From contig PMOL01000013.1 in assembly GCA_003162415.1 (NCBI GenBank), forward strand, positions 62,001 to 126,000: a DNA stretch of 64,000 bases, read 5' to 3'. Below the pieces are notes generated by a model. It was given only the letters and a program-made list of their open reading frames with translations. It did no database searches and was not told the DNA's origin. This stretch comes from Candidatus Dormiibacterota bacterium. GTDB lineage: Bacteria; Chloroflexota; Dormibacteria; Aeolococcales; Aeolococcaceae. Positions 16,496-22,734 of the stretch are shown here, piece after piece. The position numbers and the translations under genes are program-made. Every line of letters starts with the position of its first letter. Within the stretch, counting starts at the first letter, position 1.

Positions 16496-16545
16496 GCGAT
16501 CACGTACCCAAGGTTCTGCCGTCAACCCTATTCACGAGGTATGTC

Positions 16546-17091
16546 ATGTCTGTCACTGATGAGCTGGTGAAGAACAACGAGCGCTACGCATCCAGTTTCG
16601 ACAAGGGGAGCACACCACTGCCGCCGGCACGTGGTGTTGCGGTCGTCGCCTGCATGGATGCACGCCTCCACGTCAGCGCGATCCTCGGCCTCGAGATCGG
16701 TGATGCCCACATCATTCGCAACGCCGGTGGCGTGGTCACCGACGACGCCATCCGCTCGCTCGTGATCTCGCAGCGGTTGCTCGGAACCAAGGAGATCATC
16801 CTCATCCATCACAGCGACTGCGGCATGGTCACGTTCACCGACGATGCGGTGAAGGCACAGATCAAGGAGGACACCGGAATCCGCCCGCCCTTCGCGCTCG
16901 AGGCGTTCCCGGATGCTGATGATGATGTGCGTCAGTCGATTGCTCGCGTCAAGGCGAGCCCGTTCATCCCGCACCGCGACAGCGTTCGTGGGTTCGTGTA
17001 CGACGTGACCACCGGCCGGTTGAACGAGATCGCCGCGGATCGCGAGCTTACCGGCGCGTCCACCGGCGCCTCCGAGGGAGCCGTCAGCTAG
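16546..17091 (+). CDS. Beta-class carbonic anhydrase
   Basis: A 181-residue zinc enzyme interconverting CO2 and bicarbonate in the cytoplasm. Zinc ligands are C36 in the CMDAR motif with its D38-R40 dyad, H89 and C92 (HSDC). The length and motifs fit the small actinobacterial-type beta-CA. The ATG follows CGAGGT. The start is 91 bp after the cysteine-rich leader peptide. In mycobacteria a beta-CA gene lies beside sulfate-assimilation genes, which would make cysteine control sensible, but no sulfur gene is adjacent here. Confidence 0.93.
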   Translation: MSVTDELVKNNERYASSFDKGSTPLPPARGVAVVACMDARLHVSAILGLEIGDAHIIRNAGGVVTDDAIRSLVISQRLLGTKEIILIHHSDCGMVTFTDDAVKAQIKEDTGIRPPFALEAFPDADDDVRQSIARVKASPFIPHRDSVRGFVYDVTTGRLNEIAADRELTGASTGASEGAVS

Positions 17092-17247
17092 TCCGCCGTC
17101 GCGCTGGACAGGCCCCTGCCCCGACGCAACTCGAGGGCGGGGGCCACGGCCGGCGCGTTCGCCTCCGAGCGACCGGACGTAGTCTCAGGTTCCGTGTTGA
17201 ACCCGAACACTTCGAGCGTGTCGATGTGCGCGTCGACCGAGCCGGCA

Positions 17248-17409
17248 GTCACATATCCGTGACACATGCAGTTTGAAAGTTCGCAAACTGGTGGCTCGAT
17301 CTCAGACCGACCGCGTGCGCCGCGCGCGCACCCTGAGCGACGCGAAAGTTGCGCACAGGCATGTGCCTTACTGCACAAACAACGAGGGCGGTTGTCCACA
17401 TTGTGCACA
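17248..17409. other. Palindromes and DnaA-box-like 9-mers in a 430-bp gene-poor spacer
   Basis: The stretch 17092-17521 has no convincing gene. It contains GTCAC-6-GTGAC (17248-17263) and the perfect inverted repeat CAGTTTG-8-CAAACTG (17269-17290). Three DnaA-box-like 9-mers follow: TTGCGCACA (17349-17357), TTGTCCACA (17392-17400) and, directly abutting, TTGTGCACA (17401-17409). Another TTGTGCACA lies at 17589-17597 inside the next gene. TTGTCCACA matches the high-GC DnaA consensus. No dnaA or dnaN is nearby, so this may be a titration or regulatory site rather than an origin. Confidence 0.4.
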
Positions 17410-17466
17410 GGCTTGCGCGTGTCAAACGCGTCGTGGTCGCCGCGCAAACAAACCGCCGTCGGATGG

Positions 17467-17497
17467 TTGACAGGGGGTGATGGCCGCGGCGTACACT
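17467..17497 (+). promoter_or_regulatory. Promoter of the small zinc protein gene
   Basis: A perfect -35 TTGACA (17467-17472) and TACACT (17492-17497) with a long 19-bp spacer. The expected start is near 17504, just before GGAGG (17512-17516) and the ATG at 17522. Confidence 0.5.
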
Positions 17498-17521
17498 CCC
17501 TTAGTGACATCGGAGGTGGGC

Positions 17522-17821
17522 ATGTCGAGGCATTCACAGCGAACCACCATGCCGCGCCGGATCTGCGCACGGGTTGGATGTGGCGAACTTGTGCACAAGC
17601 CCACGGCGAAGTACTGCAGCATCAAGTGCTGCTCCATCGATCCTGCACGCCACGAGCGTCTGCGCAACCAGGCACGTCGCGCATCCGCGCGTCCCATCCC
17701 GATGTTGCGTCAATTGCGGTTCGACTTCCAGCCGACCGGCTTTGATCCCGAGGCGCAGCTGAACCTGTTGTGCCAGGCGCGAGAGGACGTCCCCTCAGGC
17801 ATGTCCCGCCTCACCGGCTGA
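17522..17821 (+). CDS. Small Cys-rich putative zinc-binding protein, 99 aa
   Basis: A basic 99-residue protein with one zinc-knuckle-like region: CARVGCGELV, then KYCSIKCCSIDPARHERLR. This gives two cysteine pairs about 14 residues apart. It is followed by a helical basic stretch and a conserved-looking tail ending EDVPSGMSRL. The start at 17522 has GGAGG 5 nt upstream. It lies just before thrS and just after the DnaA-box-like cluster, and one such 9-mer lies inside it. Function unknown. DNA binding is a guess. Confidence 0.65.
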   Translation: MSRHSQRTTMPRRICARVGCGELVHKPTAKYCSIKCCSIDPARHERLRNQARRASARPIPMLRQLRFDFQPTGFDPEAQLNLLCQAREDVPSGMSRLTG

Positions 17822-17877
17822 GGCCAGTTCACAGATCACCGAGTGCCGCCGGGCGGACTGCGTAGAATCGGCGTCGC

Positions 17878-19698
17878 ATGCCTGACGAGATCGTTGACGA
17901 CGCCGCGGAAGCAGGCGCCCCGCTCCCGGCGCCGTCCGAGCCGACGCTCGAGATCGTTCGGCACAGCGCCGCCCACCTGATGGCCGCCGCGGTGGTTGAC
18001 GTGTTTCCCGGTGCCCAGTACGACGTCGGACCGGCGATCGAGGACGGCTTCTTCTACAACTTCCGGCTTCCCGATGGCCGCCACTTCGTGGACGATGACC
18101 TGCAGCGTATCGAATCGCGCATGCACGAGCTTGCCGCAAAGAAAATCGCGTTCGTGCAGGAAGTGGTGCCGCGCCATCAGGCGATCGAGATGTTCACGGC
18201 CATGCACCAGGACTTCAAGATCGACATCATCAACCGGCTCCCGGAAGATGTCGCCACGGTCAGCATCTACCGGACCGGCGAGTTCGTCGACCTGTGCCGC
18301 GGTCCGCACGTTCCAGACACGGGTTGGCTCAAGGCCATACGTGTGCTTCGCATTGCAGGCGTGTACTGGCGCGGCGACGCGCGCAACGAGCAACTCCAGC
18401 GGGTGTACGGGACCGCGTGGTTCACCAAGGACGAGCTCGAGGCGTACATGCACCGGCTCGAGGAGGCGCGCAAGCGAGACCACCGCCGCCTCGGCGCCGA
18501 GCTCGATCTATTCTCATTCCCCGACGAGATCGGCTCGGGGCTCCCCGTGTTCCATCCCAATGGTGGGCTCGTGCGTAAGCTGATGGAGGACTACTCGCGG
18601 CAGCGCCACGAGGAAGGCGGCTACTCCTTTGTGAACACACCGCACATCACCAAGGAGGATCTGTTCAAGGTCTCCGGCCATCTCGAGTGGTTCGCCGACG
18701 GGATGTTCCCGCCGATGGAGCTCGACGAGGGCACCAAGTACTACCTCAAGCCGATGAACTGTCCGATGCACATCCTCATCTATCGGAGCAGGATGCGCTC
18801 GTATCGCGAATTGCCGTTGCGGCTCTTCGAGTTCGGCAGCGTGTACCGGTACGAGAAGTCGGGCGTGATCCACGGGCTCACCCGGGTGCGCGGCCTCACC
18901 ATGGACGACGCGCACATCTTCTGCGCGCGCGAGCAGATGATGGACGAGCTCATCTCACTGCTCGACTTCACGCTCGGTTTGCTGCGCGATTTCGGTCTCA
19001 CCGACTTCTACCTGGAGCTCTCGACCCGCCCGGAGCACAAGGCGGTCGGCGCCGTAGAGGAGTGGGAGGTCGCAACCAACGCGCTGCGTCAGGCCGCGGA
19101 AGGTCGCAACCTGGAACTCGTCCTCGACGAGGGCGGTGGCGCGTTCTACGGACCCAAGATCTCGGTGCAGGCGCGGGACGCGATCGGCCGGACGTGGCAG
19201 ATGTCGACCATTCAGGTGGACTTCCAGTTCCCGCAGCGATTCGACCTGCACTTTGTCGATGACACGGGTGCCGAGCAGCAGCCGATCATGATCCATCGCG
19301 CGCTCTTCGGATCCATCGAGCGCTTCTTCGGCATCCTGCTCGAGCACTACGCGGGTCACTTCCCGCTGTGGCTGGCGCCAGTGCAGTGCGCACTCGTCCC
19401 CGTCCAGGACGACAGCGAGGAGGTGATGGCTTACATCAGGAGTCTCGCTGCCGGCATGCGCGAGCGCGGGTTGCGCGCATCCATCGACGAGCGTCACGGC
19501 GAACGCATGCAGGCACGGGTGCGCGATGCGGAGCTCAAGCGCATCCCGTACGTCGTGGTCATCGGCAAACGCGATGTCGAGCGCGGCGATGGGATGGTCC
19601 GCGTCCGCGACGTACGTCGCAATGTCCAGGAGGACGTCTCGACCGGCGATCTCATCGATCGCCTGGCCGCCGAGGTGAGCGAGCGGCGGCCCGAGTGA
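17878..19698 (+). CDS. thrS: Threonyl-tRNA synthetase lacking the TGS domain
   Basis: A 606-residue class II synthetase that charges tRNA-Thr. The editing domain begins almost at once (HSAAHLMAAAV near residue 29) with the second editing motif CRGPHVPDTG. The catalytic core has the zinc-cysteine motif MNCPMHI, motif 2 FEFGSVYRYEKSG and motif 3, and an anticodon-binding domain follows. The usual N-terminal TGS domain of about 60 residues is missing, and no in-frame start upstream restores it. TAGAAT (17863-17868) lies 9 nt before the ATG without a ribosome binding site, suggesting a leaderless mRNA. Confidence 0.95.
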   Translation: MPDEIVDDAAEAGAPLPAPSEPTLEIVRHSAAHLMAAAVVDVFPGAQYDVGPAIEDGFFYNFRLPDGRHFVDDDLQRIESRMHELAAKKIAFVQEVVPRHQAIEMFTAMHQDFKIDIINRLPEDVATVSIYRTGEFVDLCRGPHVPDTGWLKAIRVLRIAGVYWRGDARNEQLQRVYGTAWFTKDELEAYMHRLEEARKRDHRRLGAELDLFSFPDEIGSGLPVFHPNGGLVRKLMEDYSRQRHEEGGYSFVNTPHITKEDLFKVSGHLEWFADGMFPPMELDEGTKYYLKPMNCPMHILIYRSRMRSYRELPLRLFEFGSVYRYEKSGVIHGLTRVRGLTMDDAHIFCAREQMMDELISLLDFTLGLLRDFGLTDFYLELSTRPEHKAVGAVEEWEVATNALRQAAEGRNLELVLDEGGGAFYGPKISVQARDAIGRTWQMSTIQVDFQFPQRFDLHFVDDTGAEQQPIMIHRALFGSIERFFGILLEHYAGHFPLWLAPVQCALVPVQDDSEEVMAYIRSLAAGMRERGLRASIDERHGERMQARVRDAELKRIPYVVVIGKRDVERGDGMVRVRDVRRNVQEDVSTGDLIDRLAAEVSERRPE

Positions 19699-20291
19699 GA
19701 CGGCCCCGGCCGCGCAGCGCGCCGGATCTACTCGCGCCTCATGCGCCACTTCGCGGCGAGGCCAAGCTCCGCGCCGCGCTCGCCGGCTTCAAGGTGCGCG
19801 TGTCCGGCCGGGTCTGTCTCGACCTCGGCGCCGCGGCCGGGGGATTCACGCGAGTCCTCCTCGAGGCGGGCGCTTCGCGCGTGTACGCGGTCGACGCCGG
19901 CTTCGGTCAGCTCCTCGGATCGCTCCGGCAGGATCCGCGCGTGGTCAACCTCGAGGCCACCAACGTCGCGGCCCTCGATGTACGCCTCGTGCCCGACGCG
20001 ATCGATCTGGTGACCATCGACGTTTCATATCTGGCGCTGGCTGCCGCGGTCGCGCAGCTCGACCCCCTGACGATCGCGCCCGGTGCTGACCTGATCGGTC
20101 TCGTCAAGCCGATGTTCGAATTGCGCCTCGCGACGGCTCCGACCGACCCCATGCTCGTCGATGCCGCGACCGAGCGCGCGGCGGCGGGCATCGTCGCGGC
20201 CGGGTGGCAGGTCATCGGCTCCATGGCATCGCCGGTGCTCGGTGGTCGAGGGGCGGTCGAAGCCCTGGTCCACGCCCGGCGATCCTGGTGA
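19695..20291 (+). CDS. TlyA/FtsJ-like rRNA 2'-O-methyltransferase without S4 domain
   Basis: A 198-residue SAM-dependent methyltransferase. GEAKLRAALAGF, CLDLGAAAGGFTRVLLEAGA and VYAVDAGFGQL match the FtsJ domain of TlyA (hemolysin A family, rRNA cytidine 2'-O-methylation). Full-length TlyA begins with an S4 RNA-binding domain, and here only a short Arg/Pro-rich leader precedes the catalytic domain. GTG 19695 overlaps the thrS stop (GTGA). Whether it can still bind ribosomes without S4 is open. Confidence 0.78.
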   Translation: MRRPRPRSAPDLLAPHAPLRGEAKLRAALAGFKVRVSGRVCLDLGAAAGGFTRVLLEAGASRVYAVDAGFGQLLGSLRQDPRVVNLEATNVAALDVRLVPDAIDLVTIDVSYLALAAAVAQLDPLTIAPGADLIGLVKPMFELRLATAPTDPMLVDAATERAAAGIVAAGWQVIGSMASPVLGGRGAVEALVHARRSW

Positions 20292-20322
20292 CGTCGCAGC
20301 AGGTTTGGCCCTCGCGCGAGCG

Positions 20323-20331
20323 TGTTATATT
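20323..20331 (+). promoter_or_regulatory. Extended -10 promoter of the infC operon
   Basis: TGTTATATT (TG at 20323, TATATT 20326-20331) is an extended -10 element, with no good -35. The transcript would start near 20338 and carry a leader of about 140 nt before infC. Confidence 0.55.
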
Positions 20332-20337
20332 CAGCGC

Positions 20338-20478
20338 CCGACGCCCGTCATGGGCGCCGCAAAGCAGGACCGCCAGGTGCGGCCCTCACCTTCCGGGCTT
20401 GCCTTGAAGGTCCAGCACCCGAACCCTGGATAGCGGAACCGCTGTCCAGTTTTTTATATCCACAAGGAGGCCGCGCCG
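20338..20478 (+). promoter_or_regulatory. infC-rpmI-rplT leader with antiterminator/terminator switch
   Basis: The leader contains TCCAG (20411-20415) that can pair with CTGGA (20426-20430). This pairing competes with the terminator stem beginning at 20428. A 27-codon open reading frame (ATG 20350) ends at TAG 20431-20433, inside the terminator's 5' arm, so ribosome position could also influence the switch. In other bacteria this operon is autoregulated by L20 or IF3 through its leader. The ligand here is unknown. Confidence 0.5.
20428..20455 (+). terminator. Intrinsic terminator (attenuator) just before infC
   Basis: GGATAGCG (20428-20435), loop GAAC, CGCTGTCC (20440-20447) form an 8-bp stem with one G-U pair, followed by AG and six Ts (20450-20455). 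It lies only 8 nt before the infC ribosome binding site, so it is positioned to attenuate rather than end an operon. Confidence 0.72.
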
Positions 20479-21132
20479 ATCGCATTCCGAGAGCTCAGGG
20501 TCAACGACCAGATCCGCATCCCGTCTGTCCGTCTCTTCGATGACACCACCGGCGAGCAGATGGGAATCGTCTCCATCGAGCGGGCGCGAGAGCTCGCGGC
20601 GCAGCGTGAACTGGACCTGGTCGAGGTGGCTCCCCAGGCCCAACCACCGGTGTGCCGTCTCATGGACTATGGGCGCTTCAAGTTCGAAGCCCTGAAGAAG
20701 GAGAAGGAAAGCCGAAAAGAGCACAACACCATCAACGTCAAGGAGATGAAGCTGCGTCCGAAGATCTCGGAGCATGACTTCCAGACCAAATTCGGGTCTG
20801 TGCGTCACTTCCTTCATGACGGTGACAAGGTCAAGCTCACGATCATGTTCCGCGGACGCGAGATGGTGCACCAGGAGTACGGCCGCAAGCTGCTCGACCG
20901 GATGGCCGAGGAGCTGAAAGAGGTGGCGATCATCGAGCGGACCCCGCTCGTCGAGGGCCGCAACATGATCATGATCATGAGCCCGCTCAACAAGAAGCAC
21001 GCGAAAGGCGACCAGCACAGCAATGAGCGGCGTCCGACACAGGAAGTGGAGGTGAGCGTCACCGTTCCGGGGGAAGATGCCGCCGCCGAATCAGGGAGCA
21101 ACAACGACCATGCCGAAGATACGAACCCATAA
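20479..21132 (+). CDS. infC: Translation initiation factor IF-3, probable ATC start
   Basis: A 217-residue IF-3 with complete N domain (LRVNDQIRIPSVRLFD region) and C domain (KEMKLRPKI, HDFQTK), plus an acidic tail of about 30 residues. The frame has a TAG at 20431 and no ATG, GTG or TTG before the ATG at 20560, which would delete the conserved N-terminal strand. The AAGGAGG at 20464-20470 points to ATC 20479 with an 8-nt gap. Non-canonical AUU or AUC starts are known for infC elsewhere and let IF-3 repress its own synthesis. Confidence 0.9.
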   Translation: MAFRELRVNDQIRIPSVRLFDDTTGEQMGIVSIERARELAAQRELDLVEVAPQAQPPVCRLMDYGRFKFEALKKEKESRKEHNTINVKEMKLRPKISEHDFQTKFGSVRHFLHDGDKVKLTIMFRGREMVHQEYGRKLLDRMAEELKEVAIIERTPLVEGRNMIMIMSPLNKKHAKGDQHSNERRPTQEVEVSVTVPGEDAAAESGSNNDHAEDTNP

Positions 21133-21307
21133 AGGAACCGCCAAGCGGCTCCGCGTCACCTCGACCGGAAAGGTGATGCGGCGCAAGGCGTTTCGCTCGC
21201 ACATGCTCGAGCACAAGAGTGCCAAGCGCAAGCGGCAGTACCGGATGCAACACGAGGTGTCTCCGTCGGACCGCCGCAAGGTGATCCGGCTTGCACCTTA
21301 CCTTTAG
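21110..21307 (+). CDS. rpmI: 50S ribosomal protein L35
   Basis: A 65-residue, very basic protein. It begins MPKIRTHKGTAKRLR and ends DRRKVIRLAPYL, both standard for bL35. The ATG at 21110 lies 23 bp inside the end of infC, preceded by AGGGAG, so it is coupled to IF-3 translation. An extended in-frame start at 21077 would add residues never seen in L35. Confidence 0.95.
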   Translation: MPKIRTHKGTAKRLRVTSTGKVMRRKAFRSHMLEHKSAKRKRQYRMQHEVSPSDRRKVIRLAPYL

Positions 21308-21316
21308 GAGAGCGAC

Positions 21317-21679
21317 ATGGCCAGAGTGAAGCGTGGGGTGACGGCCAAGGCTCGCCACCGCAAGATCCTCGAGATGGCGGAGGGGATGCAGGGAGCCCGT
21401 CACCGGCTCTACAAGAACGCCAACGAGGCGGTCATGCATTCGCTCGCCTATGCGTATCGTGACCGCAAGCAGCGCAAGGGCGACATGCGCACCCTGTGGA
21501 TCGCGCGCATCAACGCGGCGGCCCGCCAGAACGGCCTTGCCTACAACCAGTTCATGCATGGCCTCAAAGAGGCGGGCGTCGAGGTGAATCGCAAGATGCT
21601 CGCCGACATCGCGGTCAAGGACTCGGGCTCGTTTCAGCAGCTCGTCGAAGTCGCCCGGGGCGCCCTCACCAAGGCGTGA
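21317..21679 (+). CDS. rplT: 50S ribosomal protein L20
   Basis: A 120-residue bL20, the early-assembly protein that binds 23S rRNA and often represses this operon. [39 protein letters not shown] are intact family signatures. A ribosome binding site (AGGAGAG) stands 5-6 nt before the ATG. The stop overlaps the pheS GTG by 3 bases plus one (GTGA). Confidence 0.96.
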   Translation: MARVKRGVTAKARHRKILEMAEGMQGARHRLYKNANEAVMHSLAYAYRDRKQRKGDMRTLWIARINAAARQNGLAYNQFMHGLKEAGVEVNRKMLADIAVKDSGSFQQLVEVARGALTKA

Positions 21680-22734
21680 CCGCCGACCTCCACAGCGTGG
21701 CGGCGGAAGCCCTCGAGGCAGTCTCCGCCGCGCCGGACCTCGCCGCGCTCGAAGCGGTGCGGACCAGGTACCTCGGACGAGGTGATGGCGAGCTGACGTC
21801 CTTCCGGCGAGGTCTCGGCAAGATTCCCGACCCCGATGGACGCCGTCAGATGGGCCAGATGGTCAACGAGCTCGTCCAGCGGGTCGGCGACGCTCTCGAC
21901 GAGCGCCAGCGTGCCATCGAGCGCAACGCGCGCGCCCAGAGCCTGGAGATGGAGGCGCTCGATCTCACCCGTCCGGCGCCGCCGCTGCGCCGCGGCCGGC
22001 TGAGCCCGGTGACCCTGGCGGCGCGAGAGATCCGGCGGATCTTCGGCCTGCTCGGCTTCGAAGCCGTCGACGGGCCGGAGGTCGAGTACGACCGCTACAA
22101 CTTCACGCTGGTCAACCAGCCTCCCGGCCACCCGGCTCGCGATTCCCAGGACACCTTCTACATCGACGACTGGCGGCTGCTCCGCACCCACACCTCGCCG
22201 GTGCAGATCCGCAGCATGCTCATCCGCGGCGCGCCCCAGCGGGTGATCGTTCCGGGCAAGACCTACCGGCGCGACCACGATGCGACCCACATGCCGATGT
22301 TTCACCAGGTCGAGGCGCTCTGCATCGACGAGGGGATCGCGGTGAGCGACCTCAAGGGGTCGCTCGAGTTCTTCGCGCGATCCTTCTTCGGTGCGAGCTC
22401 GGTGCTGCAGTGGCGTCCTCACCACTTCCCGTTCACCGAGCCGTCGCTCGAGCTCGAGCTGGCCTGCGTGGTCTGTCATGGCTCCGGCTGCAGCGTTTGC
22501 AAGTACAGCGGATGGCTCGAACTCCTGGGCAGTGGCATGGTCCACCCCCAGGTGCTCCGCAACGGCGGCGTCGACCCGGAGCGCTACTCGGGCTTCGCGT
22601 TCGGGATGGGCATCGAGCGCGCGGCGATGCTCGCGTGGGGCATTCCTGACATGCGCCTGCTCTACGACAACGACGTCCGCTTCCTCGTTCCCGAGACGGC
22701 CATCGACGGCCCATCCGAGCGATCCGCTCCGTGA
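21676..22734 (+). CDS. pheS: Phenylalanyl-tRNA synthetase alpha subunit
   Basis: A 352-residue class II catalytic subunit. An N-terminal coiled coil (about residues 1-90) is followed by motif 2 ([10 protein letters not shown]), [21 protein letters not shown] and motif 3 ([14 protein letters not shown]). A four-cysteine zinc knuckle (CVVC, then CSVC) near residue 260 is a variant seen in some bacterial PheS. GTG 21676 overlaps the rplT stop. The long upstream open frame belongs to rplT's other frame. Confidence 0.94.
   Translation: MTADLHSVAAEALEAVSAAPDLAALEAVRTRYLGRGDGELTSFRRGLGKIPDPDGRRQMGQMVNELVQRVGDALDERQRAIERNARAQSLEMEALDLTRPAPPLRRGRLSPVTLAAREIRRIFGLLGFEAVDGPEVEYDRYNFTLVNQPPGHPARDSQDTFYIDDWRLLRTHTSPVQIRSMLIRGAPQRVIVPGKTYRRDHDATHMPMFHQVEALCIDEGIAVSDLKGSLEFFARSFFGASSVLQWRPHHFPFTEPSLELELACVVCHGSGCSVCKYSGWLELLGSGMVHPQVLRNGGVDPERYSGFAFGMGIERAAMLAWGIPDMRLLYDNDVRFLVPETAIDGPSERSAP

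Noticed and set aside
17349..17409. Chromosomal replication origin
   Set aside because: Only three or four boxes, no AT-rich unwinding element, and no dnaA, dnaN or rpmH beside it.
17088..17570. 160-codon reverse open frame after carbonic anhydrase, or a shorter 59-codon part of it
   Set aside because: No ribosome binding site, no family resemblance, and it runs through the palindromes and DnaA-like boxes. Composition looks like chance coding in GC-rich DNA.
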